Source: Plectrocnemia conspersa (lineage: Eukaryota; Arthropoda; Insecta; Trichoptera; Polycentropodidae). From it: a stretch of 64,000 bases of DNA. This document shows positions 50,934 through 62,026 of the stretch, in pieces (the stretch's first letter is position 1; each line of letters opens with the position of its first letter). Location of the stretch: contig VTFK01000013.1 of NCBI GenBank assembly GCA_009617715.1, forward strand, positions 1,197,001 to 1,261,000. The letters are read 5' to 3'. The notes beneath the pieces were generated by a model, which saw only the letters and a program-made list of their open reading frames with translations, searched no databases and was not told the origin of the DNA. The translations under genes were made by a program, and so were the position numbers.

Positions 50934-51531
50934 AGTTAGACTTCATGAGATTCGTAATATTATTATAAAATATCTTAAATTGAACGCTAGATAACCGAGC
51001 GTTTCCACTGCGATGGCGATGGCAGCATTTTATTGCTTTTGACGTGGATTCTAAACAGGAATGACACTGGAGGGAGGAGGCCAGGTGAGATTTGCCCTCT
51101 CCTTTGAATTTGTCCAAAAAATGCATGCCATTTACTGAAATTTAAATATTAAAAAAGCGACCACTGACTGGCCAACTTTTGCTCCCCCCCCCTTGGTAAA
51201 AGCTAAAATATTTGATGAACTATGTAAATGTTTATTAGCCATTTCATTATTTTAGCACGTGCTCGACACGAATATACAATGGGAAACATCTAATGTAACT
51301 TCGACATTTACCGATTCTAAGAAACTGGCCAAATTTATAGGGGCGGCATTTTATGATCAGCTTATTGTTTTCACATATTTAACTTAGCTCTTAGCTATTC
51401 ATGGATTTATAATTCTTATCGAAGCTTAAGAACCACACTACACGAACAGTCTTTCCATCGCAAAAATGACGCCCCCAAGCAAGTTCCGCCCGGGGCGGTC
51501 CATCTTTTACCGTATCCTAGTTACGCCACTG

Positions 51532-54408
51532 CTCAGACTGACTGACATATTATTGTTTTTTTTATTAATATTAGATAAATAAGCAATTTATTATTAACTT
51601 TTTATGGTCTCAATAATTTATTATTGATAGTTAATAAATTTAAATACATAAAATAATGTAATTTCATCCGTGACAAAATCTATGTTCAAATGAAATCTTC
51701 ATCGAAACCCAAAAGAAATATATTGCAAGTTTATTTTTTGGTCTGACGCCATCGAAAGCAATACAAAAAAAACTTTGGATCGATTCTTAGAAGCTTTTTA
51801 ATACATAAAAGTATATTTTTTAATTTTATTACTTGTATGAAATTTTTCAACGTCTCAATAACATTGTATTACGAATGTAAGTAAATATTACAAAATGCGC
51901 ATTTCTTTTGAGTGTTTACTTCCTCACCCACTTGAATCCATTTTTGGCTTCAACCAAAGGTTAACAACACTCGTCATAGCAATATGTCGTCCAATAATCG
52001 CCATTGATAATTTACACGTTCCGACAGAATTGGACACGCGGATTTCTTCCTCTCGGACAATGCAATGGTTAAAACCCACGCGTCAATGGGTTAAAAGTTA
52101 CACAACGTTCAAAAGTTTCAAAACCTTCTTGCCGGTGCGTGGATTTAAATTTAAAATTTTGTCATTGAAGCAACACATTGTTCTGTAAAATTACAAAAAA
52201 TATATTTCCATTAACACACCATCCAACGCATGGAGATTGACATTAACGACGGATCAAAGTTGTATGGATTTATTATTGGGAAATACGAGTATATCTCGAT
52301 TTCACTTCCAAATAATAGAGTTGTCGAACAGTATTTTTATGAACCTTATGGCAAAATATATTTGTTTAACATATTTAACTCAAATTAAAGGCCGTTAATT
52401 TATTGGCTGTTGTATGGCTTATAAATTAAATACTGGGAGTTTATATTATGGCGAGCTACCTACGCACAGATCAAAAAAATATATAAGTAATAAAATAATT
52501 GGCAATGCGACCTTAACACGGCCATTAACACTGAAAAAGTTAAAATATGCACACCTCCAATCCAGCAACCAGTGTCATATAAACTATGATTGTAACTCAT
52601 AATTTATTTTCACATAAAAATGTGTTACTGCCTTCAGACTCGAAGGTAATTATTCATCACTAGGATTACTATTTTCATTACTAATATTAGATTATTATTA
52701 TTATGAACACTGATTATTTGTTTTTATAATATACAATTTCACATTCTATGATACAATTCTTTATTTTATTGAATATTATTAAAAAAAATGGTGTTTTGTG
52801 CGGAAAAATCCGAGCACCGTACATTTTCCATCTTGTAATGCAGATTGAACTACATATTGCTATCATTAATTTTAATATTGTGTGATATAAACTTTATAAT
52901 GTCGCTTTATGAAAATCTTACCTCATTAAAATTATTTTTAACCTTCTTATTTGCGGGTTGTCAAAAAGAGTGTATTGATTAATTGATGATTTTTTTTGGT
53001 GAATTTAATCTAATATGTTTTTGGTTCTTTCCTGATCTTCTAGTCAGGGGTCTAGTTTATTTTGTTAGGGCAAAGATATTCAATTAATTGCGCCATGCTT
53101 AAGATGTGTTATTCAACAGCTGTAGGTGTCTCTGAAGTGGGTGTACTCTAGATTCCGGACGTCGAGTTGAACCAGTGGATACGAAGAGAGAAGCGGCGGC
53201 TTTTGCAATCTTCGCTGGTCTGATGTTGAGCTGGCCTCCTTTGGTTGTAGGTAGTACAAGCTGGAGGGCTCTAGACATGATGCCTTGAACTCTGATGTGG
53301 ATGTTGAATGCCATTAATGTTGTTTCAGTAATTATATCCAAAATAGCTTTTGTTGTCCGCTCCTTTTTCGGTGGGACGATCAATTACAGAAGGGTGGCGA
53401 GTTTTTTTTTTGAAACGAGTTACCGTTGGCCACTAACGTAGGTCAGAAACGGTCGTTTTAAGGATACATCCAAATACACGGGTTATCTCTTCTCATGGCG
53501 GCGGATATTTAATTATTTTTGATTTATGGCGCGTACCTTGTGACTTAAGCCGTTAAAAGGTTTTTCGCAGTGTCTCATTTTTTTACGAAGAAAGCATTTT
53601 TTTTCTGAAACGGTTAAAACGCTTTATTAAAAGTAGAACTGGCCTTTTTTATGATTAATGTAATAATGTATATTTATGTGAATATATTAATGGTTCAATT
53701 GATTTACCTGACAGTTTATATCTAATAGTTTATTCCAATAGATTAAAATAAACAACACAATTTCTTGTTCTGAATGAAAGGTTGATAATTATAGAGTTAG
53801 CCAACTTTAAATTTTAAAATATATATATTTTATTATAAAATATTTGAATATTTATTAAAATGAAATATGATGTATTATATATATTTGATATATGCGTAGT
53901 CCATCGAGTATTATATTAATTTCCCGTCACAAATTATAATGTACAATTTCCTGTATTATTTATTTATGGCTTTTGGAAAAAGGCGTTATTGCGTAAATTG
54001 TTTGTATCTGATACATGCAAAATATACAAAATTTATGTAAATCACTTGATAAATGTGTAATTTATTAGTTTTGACAGATAAATACACAGTCAGGTGAGAC
54101 TTGCACAACTGAATCCGTTTTTGGCAACTGGATTTTAAATAATTATATTTCAATCAAACAACACTCACTAGTTTGGACCTTGATATTATTTTTTCATAAA
54201 ATTAACTATCCATATTTTACCATCAGAATTTGTCCTATATCGTAAATTATACATAATAGTATTAAATTATTGCCCAATTGACGTAAAATGTATGAATTCG
54301 GGTCAAGTTATTATCGTCGCCAAACGTTTTTATCGCCACATTTCACTAAAACCGCCCACGTTAAATTAAACAAGGCGAGTCAGTGAGAAGAGTGGAAATG
54401 CTCCAAAA
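51532..54408. other. AT-rich spacer
   Basis: Apart from the unidentified frame at 53099-53383 I see no gene. The sequence is AT-rich, with a small CGGAAAAATCCG hairpin near 52801. Confidence 0.4.
53099..53383 (-). other. Unidentified 94-codon open frame, probably transposon-derived
   Basis: The frame runs from IVPPKKERTTKAILDII through VQGIMSRALQLVLP to a stop at 53099-53101. It has a balanced composition unlike the surrounding AT-rich DNA and lies in a GC-richer island, but it lacks an ATG at its opening. I do not recognise a domain. It may be a fragment of a mobile-element protein or an exon; I cannot decide. Confidence 0.25.
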
Positions 54409-54582
54409 ATGAAGATAACGACCGTCGCTTTGGTGTTTATTTTTTGCGGCAGTGTGAAAATTATTCATACCGGTGTTTACAGCCATTTTAATAACGAACA
54501 AAAAGTGTATGTCACGCTTTGTTCGCCCAGATGCGAAATTTGCAAATTTTTATCGATCAGATTGCAGAAACTGTTTTTTTAA
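54409..54582 (+). CDS. Candidate 57-residue secreted peptide or signal-peptide exon
   Basis: The frame starts MKITTVALVFIFCGSVKI, a short basic start and a hydrophobic core typical of a signal peptide, then about 35 residues ending with CSPRCEIC spacing near residues 38-45. It is followed by TAA. A TCAGT initiator-like motif lies 30 nt upstream (54380-54384) in GGCGAGTCAGTGAG. A four-codon upstream frame from 54398 overlaps the start codon (ATGA). It could be a complete small secreted peptide or the first exon of a longer secreted protein, with a weak donor AAA|GTGTAT near 54502. I recognise no family, and chance occurrence is possible. Confidence 0.35.
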   Translation: MKITTVALVFIFCGSVKIIHTGVYSHFNNEQKVYVTLCSPRCEICKFLSIRLQKLFF

Positions 54583-55884
54583 ATAAATTTTAAACCAATA
54601 AGTTTCTTCGTGAATTTTAATATGATAACGGTTGCAAGAGGATGTTATTTTTGGCTTTGTTTCGTCTGTTTATATTAATATGTATCATTGAATTTATGTA
54701 TTGTCTTGCAGCCTTATTTCACAGGAAGCGTGATACGTACGAAGCATTAACTCATTTTGATTCAAGTGTATTGTTCCCTCAATATATGCTTAATATACAA
54801 ATTAATATGCATTTGCTATGATTAAAATATTTACAATTTAATATTTAAAATATATTAATAGTAAACCAAACTTTCTTTGTAAGAATAAGCAATTAAAAAT
54901 TAACATCAGTTAATCCATATATGAAATTATACAGTCACGTAAGATAAATATTGCCTTTTGAAGCTGCATTACCGTGTTTTAAAGCCTAATAAACCAGCCG
55001 TGATATATGGATTCGAGTCGAGTATTTTTTTTCTTTACCAGTTGTAAAGTAAGCTCGGACATAAATAAGGTCACGAGGTCTTATGTAAAGAGAAATTACC
55101 ACCCGGTAATTATAAGGTAATGCGTTTTAATCTCATTTTGTTGCTGTGGAGTTCCAAGAATGGACAACATGCTCCACAGAGGGCTGAGTCATCAGAGATA
55201 ATTTAATAAAATATTTAATAAGTTTAACTTTATAGTATATGCTTTAAAGATCGATTTATTTATTAATATTAATAATAAACTAAACACATTAAAAATCTAT
55301 AATAAATTAAGAATATTTAAAATCCATAATAAAATAAAAATTATTTTTAAGATTGAAAAAAATATTTTGAATAAATCTTGAAATTTTATTCTGAAACTTT
55401 ATAATTTAAAAATGTTATACAATATTGTGTAATTTCCTTTCGAAGGCGTCAGTAAGAGGGAGTTTTGCAACACTATGTGTTTAATAGTTGGTTGTTATTG
55501 AATAGTACTTATTTTAAAACTGTGCCCCTTTTTGTTGGAAATGTTTTTTCAAGCGAAATTTTAAAAATTCTCTGAAAACTATAACTTTAAATTGCCAACG
55601 TTTGCTAAAATTTGAATAAATAGATATTTTTTCTGTATAGAGAAACTAATACAAATCCACATTATTTATATTATATTTTAAATCCCGTATTAACTAAACA
55701 TATTTAAAAAAAATATTTTTTTTAGATTTTGATGATTTTTATACATATTTTGATAAGTGTTTTACAATTTAAATCGATAAAATCAATTTCACACTTCGTT
55801 CTCAAGCGCGCCCAGAACCGGGATTTGGGATTTCCCTTTCAAATTTGCTTACATGTGACAGTTCTTCTGTCATCTGGCAAGCGC

Positions 55885-55890
55885 TCAGTG
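55885..55890 (+). promoter_or_regulatory. Candidate initiator of the gene starting at 56021
   Basis: TCAGTG, matching the arthropod initiator TCAGT, lies 134 nt before the ATG at 56021 and just after TGACAGTTCTTCTGTCA. No clear TATA box is seen. Confidence 0.35.
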
Positions 55891-56020
55891 CTGTGCAATT
55901 AAATAAACAGTGAAATATGTTATAAACACAGCATTTTTCTTACAAAGTGTCAATTAAAGACGATTCAAAGTGATGTAGCATTGGAATTATAGATAATATA
56001 GGTAATTAAAACTATAAATT

Positions 56021-56131
56021 ATGAGTGTGCCAGTATGTGTTTGGTTATATCACGGTTATTCTAACAAATTCACCATTGACTTTCCAGGATCTAATATTAA
56101 AAGACAAACAGCGGTGATTGGGCAATTAAAG
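56021..56131 (+). CDS. Candidate first coding exon of an unidentified protein
   Basis: The ATG is followed by 37 open codons ending AAG|GTATAC, a fair donor, in phase 0. The peptide starts MSVPVCVWLYHG and continues NKFTIDFPGS and TAVIGQLK. The strand-turn-strand-helix pattern would suit the start of a ubiquitin-like beta-grasp fold, but I cannot name a family. Upstream is a plausible leader with an initiator at 55885. The two nearest acceptors (AG at 56253 and near 57132) both lead into AAG CAA followed within four codons by a stop, so either the true second exon lies further right or the gene is decaying. Confidence 0.45.
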
Positions 56132-56253
56132 GTATACATACCAAAGTTAATTAAACATATTACAATGCTAGTGATAATGAAAAATCTTGTATTAGTGTAA
56201 ACAAAAAGTTACATTTTACCCACTATATAGTATCGTTTACAGTTAATTTTCAG

Positions 56254-57377
56254 AAGCAACGATGGATCTAATAACATTTACTTATGGCAAACATTAAATA
56301 TATGACATATTGCGACAATTTAAAAAAAAAGATGAAGAGATGCCAATCTACGTGTTTAATCCTCTACAGCAGAGGTCCCTAAACTTTTTTGTCTCGTAGA
56401 CCACTTGCCATATTTTTCGGTTTTGGGTAGACCCCCTGCTTGCTTGCTTGCTTGATATTGATTTTTTGCAAATTCATCAACTTCAAATGTGTTTTTGACA
56501 GCTGGTATTGTGCTACTCACTTTGAAAGATTTCTACTATCTGTGTATGTAGATTATTCCATTCATTGAAAGCCAAAAATAAAGACACCCACATTTACATC
56601 TCATGGATCCCCAATTTTATTTTTCACTGACATGGACCCCTTGCAGGTCGTCGTCGACCTCTAGGGGTCGATATAGACCACTGAGAATCCCGGTGGTATA
56701 TCATTATGTGCAGGTTTTTACAAGTTCAAAATGTATTGCTACCACAAAGCGAATGCCTACATTCTACAACTTACACAATTTTATAAACATATATAATAAT
56801 TTATACTTTAAGGTACTTTTATCAATAATGTATATGTCTTTATTTTATAAGATTATAATGTAAGTAGATAGGTACTATCAGTGGTTGTTGAGATCCACTG
56901 CAGTGGACCCCCAAATTTTTTTTCGCTGACGTAGAACCCTTGCAGGTTATCATAGACCCCTGGGGGTTGATATAGACCACTTTGGGAATCACTGCTCTAC
57001 AGTCTACAGTAACATCCGTCAATTCTATTCTTCAGTTGTCGTTTAAATTTAATTTATGGATTATATTAGTAGTAATAATGTGTTCAATGCTTACTCTCGA
57101 TAAAGGTCTAATTATTTTTTAATTATTTTTCAGAAGCAATGAAGGAACAATTTGATGACCTATATTGCTACAACGTAGAATTGGTATATATAAACAAAGA
57201 GTGAATCTTCATGTTAAAGTCACTGTCAGCAAGTATTATCTTTTTATAAAGAACATACTACATAAGTTTGATGTAACTGAATATCTTGAAATTGGCTATT
57301 CCGAAAGAGGAATAATGGCACAGAACAAAAATTGTACATATTTTGCCACATCGGAATTAAAAATAACCCACTCTTAG
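56254..57377 (+). pseudogene. Possible decayed downstream exons, interrupted by the hAT element
   Basis: The acceptors TTTTCAG|AAGCAACGATGG (56253) and TTTTCAG|AAGCAATGAAGG (near 57132) look like duplicates, and weaker similarity continues past them (ATGACATATTGC versus ATGACCTATATTGC). The sequence just left of the hAT insertion reads DEEMPIYVFNPLQ and continues in frame on the right side (STVTSVNSILQL) once the insertion and one target copy are ignored. The third block (57165-57374) is open without stops for about 70 codons. Frames do not join cleanly to exon 1 at 56131. I read it as pseudogenised or duplicated exon material; chance remains possible. Confidence 0.3.
56370..56994. mobile_element. 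Non-autonomous hAT element with exact 8-bp target duplication
   Basis: The left end is CAGAGGTCCCTAAAC and the right end reverse-complements to CAGTGATTCCCAAAG. Both flanks are CTCTACAG (56362-56369 and 56995-57002), an exact 8-bp duplication typical of hAT. The right-end text, with CCCCTTGCAGGT, GTCGATATAGACCACT and related motifs, occurs twice (about 56597-56697 and 56885-56994), so a copy has inserted in a copy or the end was duplicated. It contains a (GCTT)4 run. No transposase is present. It splits an open reading segment of the candidate gene that starts at 56021. Confidence 0.85.
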
Positions 57378-59254
57378 ATATTTTGGCTATCAATTATTCC
57401 AGGTATGCAATCACATATTTATAATCATTGTAAAATGTCGTTTATTAGATAACATCCAAGAAACTACACATTTATAAGGTGTCCGTTTGCTGATATATAT
57501 AGTGTTCCCACTGCAAGAGCGCCGATTTGATCGACATTAACTTTCAATCCTCATACGTACTAAGAATATATTACACCTTCACGTTTAAAATGTATCTGGT
57601 TTATTTTCAATTCTTAAAATCTAACGTATATGTGCATTAAATCGGAAGCAATGATAATGTTTATGTAATATAAAAGGAAAAAGTCACTTTTCGGCCTCGG
57701 AGCCCGTCGCCGGGAATTCAAAATTTGAAGATTTCATTACGAAAATTGTTTTATGATTATTTATCTATTTTAATCAATGTATTCTTCTAATCCTCAACAC
57801 ATTATGAATATATTTCATTTACATAGTTATAACACACCTTCTTAATTTGCAATCCGATTATTTATATTCAATCAAATGACGAATTAATGAAAATTATTGT
57901 CGCGTAACAAAATTTTATTAATAAATAATAATTATTTATAACTGTCGTCACGGTACTGTCGGCCATCTTGTTTTATATTTGAATGCTTATTTTTCATTGG
58001 TCGAAACAACAGAACGCTTTACCGGTGCCTCGGAAAGCAAATTCAATTTTTATTTTTATTATTATTTATTATTATAATTAAATATATTTCCTTTGTTTAC
58101 GTATATTAGTATACACCGTTCATACAAAGCGATAGGATTTACAGAGTAGAGAATTAAACGGAAAATTTTGCATTTTAAGCTATTTGCGTCCGGGAGTGGA
58201 AGCGGCTTAGAACAATTAAATATAAGAAGATGCTACAACGAAAAAAATAAAAGTAATATTATTATTATTATTATTCCAAAACATAATACCCAATTTTCTG
58301 TATAAATATATTTTATATGCTCAGGTTTGAGTTTTAGCTGAACCTTAAATTAAAGAGCACAGCGTAATATTATACACGTAGAGTTTTAAAAATGCTTTTA
58401 TATTTCACTTATTGCTGTTTTAATAAAATATTACCTGCACATTATTAAAAAAAGAGTAGACTCGTATTGATATATTGCTTAAAACTTAGACGTCGTAAAC
58501 GATACTAAATTAAGGCACTATAGCAAAATATAAACTTTTAACTGATAAATCTGTATGAAAAAATATCCAGCATGTTTCCCTTCTAGCGTATTAGATGGCT
58601 TGTCAAATTACACTAGCGGAGATTTTAAAATAATTGTGACACACTTGTGCTTAATACACGCGTTTATTTTTAAGACCAAATTACAAAGCTTTATAAATTA
58701 TCTTTAAGTTACAACAGTTTGCTTGGTTTGACTAGAGCTGATGTTTATAATGGAAGCGGCTGCTTTTTGTTAAAGTTGTCGCCTGTGTCGATTCAGAATA
58801 AGCTCAGTTGGATTTTAAATTTGATTTTGAACTTTTGTGTATTCAAATTCGTAAGCGAAGTGAAGTGCAAAGGAATGAAATCAATAACATCATTACCATA
58901 AACAAAAATAAAGGAACGATTATTTTAAGAAGCAGTTTATTGTTTTGCACAGATACTAAACAAACAAACCTGTGATTTAGCATAATTAGGAATTTTTAGA
59001 TCCTTTACCGCGACTGAATATTTGTTTTTGCTTTGTATAATTACTTTCAGAATATCCGTTGTATTAAATTTATATATTGGAGAACTTTCCAGTTAATTAA
59101 AAGCAGTAAGTTTATAGATTTTATTCATATTATAATATGTATCTTTATTAGGTTAGAATGCTAGTGGATAATAAATTAACGATCTTTTTTTTTCTTATTT
59201 TGCTGCCATACAATTCCTAGAACTGATTACACGCTGCAGTCGGCTGAGTCATTT
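57378..59254. other. AT-rich spacer with small GC islets
   Basis: A GC islet near 57690-57720 and a GGCCATCTTG (YY1/Pho-like) motif near 57961 are present, plus an (ATT)n microsatellite near 58257-58276. No exon is recognised. Confidence 0.35.
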
Positions 59255-59355
59255 CGATCGATTTTTGCGATCGATATGGCGAGTACCTATTGATCGATAG
59301 ATTGTCCATAGTAAAAAACCGGTTAACCGAGAAGTCGCTCGTTTTTCTCAGTGCA
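59255..59355 (+). promoter_or_regulatory. Candidate promoter with clustered ATCGAT motifs and an initiator
   Basis: Three ATCGAT-containing sites lie within about 45 bp (CGATCGAT at 59255, GCGATCGATAT near 59268, TTGATCGATAG near 59290). They resemble DREF (TATCGATA) and BEAF-32 (CGATA) motifs of insect housekeeping promoters and boundaries. A TCAGTG initiator follows at 59348, then a GC-richer leader. It precedes the candidate exon at 59460. Confidence 0.45.
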
Positions 59356-59459
59356 CATTTGTCGCGTCGCCGTGATTAATGCTCGGTGCACTCAATTTTC
59401 CGCCGGCGCTGCCAATGGAAGCGCGTTGGTCAATTTATTTTCCTGTCGGTTAAGCTCTC

Positions 59460-59572
59460 ATGTCGGAGGAGCGAGAGAGAGATGAAAAAGTTGACACCAT
59501 TATGGCGAGTCGGGTATCCGATGTGGTCTTTTGCAACCGATGCAGAACGATTTTCACCTGACACACGTGTTG
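59460..59572 (+). CDS. Candidate first coding exon with RNF212/ZIP3-like CNRC start (frame disrupted)
   Basis: From the ATG at 59460 the frame gives MSEERERDEKVDTIMASR and then VSDVVFCNRC, followed by RTIFT and a TGA. The VFCNRC motif resembles the opening of the RING domain in RNF212/ZIP3-type meiotic SUMO or ubiquitin ligases (human RNF212 begins with a WVFCNRCF-like segment). A donor GTTG|GTAATA follows at 59573, but it lies beyond the in-frame stop. Reaching it needs a one-base shift in the TTTT run at 59551-59554, after which the frame reads SPDTRV. So this is a pseudogene, an assembly error or a chance resemblance. No second RING half (NCGH.C) was found to the right. Confidence 0.3.
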
Positions 59573-59604
59573 GTAATAGGAAAACAATGTTATGCAATGT
59601 TTGA

Positions 59605-61611
59605 CTACGATTGGCTTCGACTAATGAATGTTTTTAGAATTTATGTATCATAAATAAATATTTAAGCGAAAGCAAAACCATAAAAAGGAGCATCTACATC
59701 TACCTAGTTAATCTGACGCAATACACACATAATCATTCTTCCTTATATATTGATGATGATGATTCAAAATTAAGTTTTATTTATGTAAGTATAAGGTGTA
59801 TTATGTTGCATTCTTTACCGGTTTGTTGATACTGTAAATAAGTACAACAAACTGCAACTGCGTCTGAGAATCAGTGACATATATTTTATATTAATTATAA
59901 ACTATTGCTCTTAATTACTAGATGTCACAATACAGATGGAGCTGTATAACGTATGTATTTATTTATAATATTTTGGAGTCAAAATAGACGCTGCAAAAGC
60001 TGGTAACAGTTTTTTATTATCAAATGCAATTTACCACAGACAAGTAGTATTTCATCTTCAAGACAAGGTTTCAGATATTTTATACGCTTGATTCAAGCGT
60101 TCGAGCCAGCTTTGGCGAGTCATATATGCGGATGTTAGTGGGCCAATTGCATCGCTTAAACGTTTAACCAACGAAATGTGTTGACGTCTTGAATATTTGA
60201 AACTGTAAGGTAGAATTTACGAAGATTATTAATGCATAGGGTAGATGAAAACATCAAACTGGTAGAATTCGAATATCTGACTGATATACGTAGCATGAAA
60301 ATGTATAAAAAAATATTAAACTTTTTTTTAAACTGACTTTACAGAGGTTTTTTTCTGCACGCTGAATTCTTTAAGCTTTGATAAGAAATTCGAAAAAAAA
60401 AATACGCAGTAATGTTGACAAATGCTTACACTTGTAGAATTTTTAAACCGTATTGGTAAATCTAGCATAGGAATGCAGAAACATACAAAAATGTAAGTGA
60501 TTTTTTCAGAGAAATTAGGAATATAAATTTCACCTCTTTATTTTAGGGTACCTTAAACGTCAGTCTATTAAAACGCAAATATTTTATAGACTTTTAAATC
60601 CGCATATTTTACACTCGATTTTTTTGTACATACTCTGATTTTTTTATAATCAATAGTAGATAATATGCGTGCTAAAAGGTATGTGGTCAATGAGATTACG
60701 CAATTGTGGTATTGAGTGTTTTCGTATCGTTAATTAGACCTTTTGTCAAAATGAGTTGGTATTTCCTTTTCATTATATTTGAAATAGAACTTCAGCGTTC
60801 ACAACAAAAATCAATTATGCTGCGGAAATTAAACCCACGGCTCTGAATTATAAATTTAAAACTTTCGGAATTATATTGTCATTCCACTTTCTCTCTCTCC
60901 TGTTAAATTTCATTTGCATCCATTTTTAGTCTTTAGAGACTACGCTAAACTAAGACATTTATTTTTTCTGAAACTTTTTAAACAAATATGAATTTTTGGT
61001 TTTATTTATGTGACGGCCATTATAAGTTATGCGAAATAATTAGTCAGTAAATGAAGTCATGAAATTTAATGCATATTTTTTATTTTTGTGCATCATAAAC
61101 GAGCCGGTGAAGATTGCAAAACTTCTGCAATTAACGCTTTTAAGTACTTTTTATTTTGTAAGTGTATTGCTAAAGTGCTAAAGTAAATGTAGAGATTTTC
61201 AAAGAATTAAATAGCTTTTAAGTCATCCAACGCTATTTATCAACTATACCTTTTAGCGAGTGCTTGCATAGAAAAAATCTTTCATATATGATTTTGTCAC
61301 ACGAATATTCAGCAAATAAATTCCGTCAAAGGCTAATGACCGTTTCTTGCTTTAGGTAGTCTGCCAGAATCTCTCAAAAATAAAAATTAAAAAGATGAAA
61401 CATGCCAGAAAAGGTAAAAGGTAAAACCCCAGAACGTTCGACCTTTAAATAAGCTTCAATATATAATGGAATATATGAAATGTTAATCGCGACGAACAAT
61501 ACCTAGCAATATTTCGAAAAACAAAGGAATAAACAAAAGAGGTAGTTTTTTATTTTTATTCAATGAGCATTGTTTATTTCGTTCCGTGTCAATCAAAATC
61601 TTAATTTTTAC
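59605..61611. other. AT-rich spacer
   Basis: I see no supported gene, RNA or delimited repeat here. Confidence 0.4.
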
Positions 61612-61744
61612 TTTTCTTTTGCGTGTAGCTAAAGGATGGAAGTAGAATTCAGTGGAATCTATCGATTCTAAAGATATTTCACTGGTTTCTACCACATCTT
61701 GCCGTGTCCGTGCTATCGATCCACCAGAAAGGCTTTCGGATAAG
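61612..61744 (-). CDS. Candidate internal exon of an unidentified minus-strand gene
   Basis: On the minus strand GGCTAATGATTTTTCAG (ending 61745) forms a good acceptor with a CTAAT branch-point match. The frame then runs SESLSGGSIARTRQDV, ETSEISLESIDSTEF, YFHPLATRKRK to a possible donor AAA|GTAAAA at 61611. The length is 133 nt (one base plus 44 codons). The segment is GC-richer than its surroundings and has a natural amino-acid mix rich in Ser, Glu and Thr. I recognise no domain; it would be a linker-like region of a larger protein whose other exons lie outside or are unseen. Confidence 0.35.
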
Positions 61745-61839
61745 CTGAAAAATCATTAGCCAATAAAAATAAAAAGTGGGCAGAAATATGTGCAAAAAAT
61801 ATGTCGTGTTTGTTCAATCAAAAAAAAAAAAAAAAAAAG

Positions 61840-62026
61840 TAAAAAAAAAAAGTGTAAATAATAAGTGTATAAGTGTAAATACGTATCAAAAAATAGTGAA
61901 ATAAATAAAAAAGTGTAAATAATAAAAATAAATATAAATAAGAATATAGTGCAGTGTATAAATGTGATTATAAAAATACATGTGTTTGTGACAGTTGTAT
62001 GCAGAAACTGGACGCGGAAAAATTTG
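61840..62026 (+). other. 5'UTR-like A-rich leader and micro first exon ending at a strong donor
   Basis: An A-rich stretch with repeated AAGTGTAAATAATAA-type words, common in insect neuronal 5'UTRs, leads to ATG at 61999. The frame MQKLDAEKF then runs into TTTG|GTGAGTGC (donor GT at 62027-62028). It could be the 5' end of a gene continuing to the right. The start context is poor and the peptide is too short to identify. Confidence 0.25.

Larger units (their letters stand above)
50117..51531. mobile_element. Non-autonomous hAT element with 8-bp target duplication
   Basis: The left end is CAATGGTGTAGCTA and the right end reverse-complements to CAGTGGCGTAACTA, giving a 14-bp inverted repeat with three differences. 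Flanks are CTCAGACA (50109-50116) and CTCAGACT (51532-51539), an 8-bp duplication with one change, as expected for hAT transposition. Just inside both ends are CCCGGGG/CCCCGGG-type runs. It has no transposase. The interior holds a G19 run, a 219-bp palindrome and a third copy of the palindrome half, so other elements probably inserted inside it. Confidence 0.75.
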
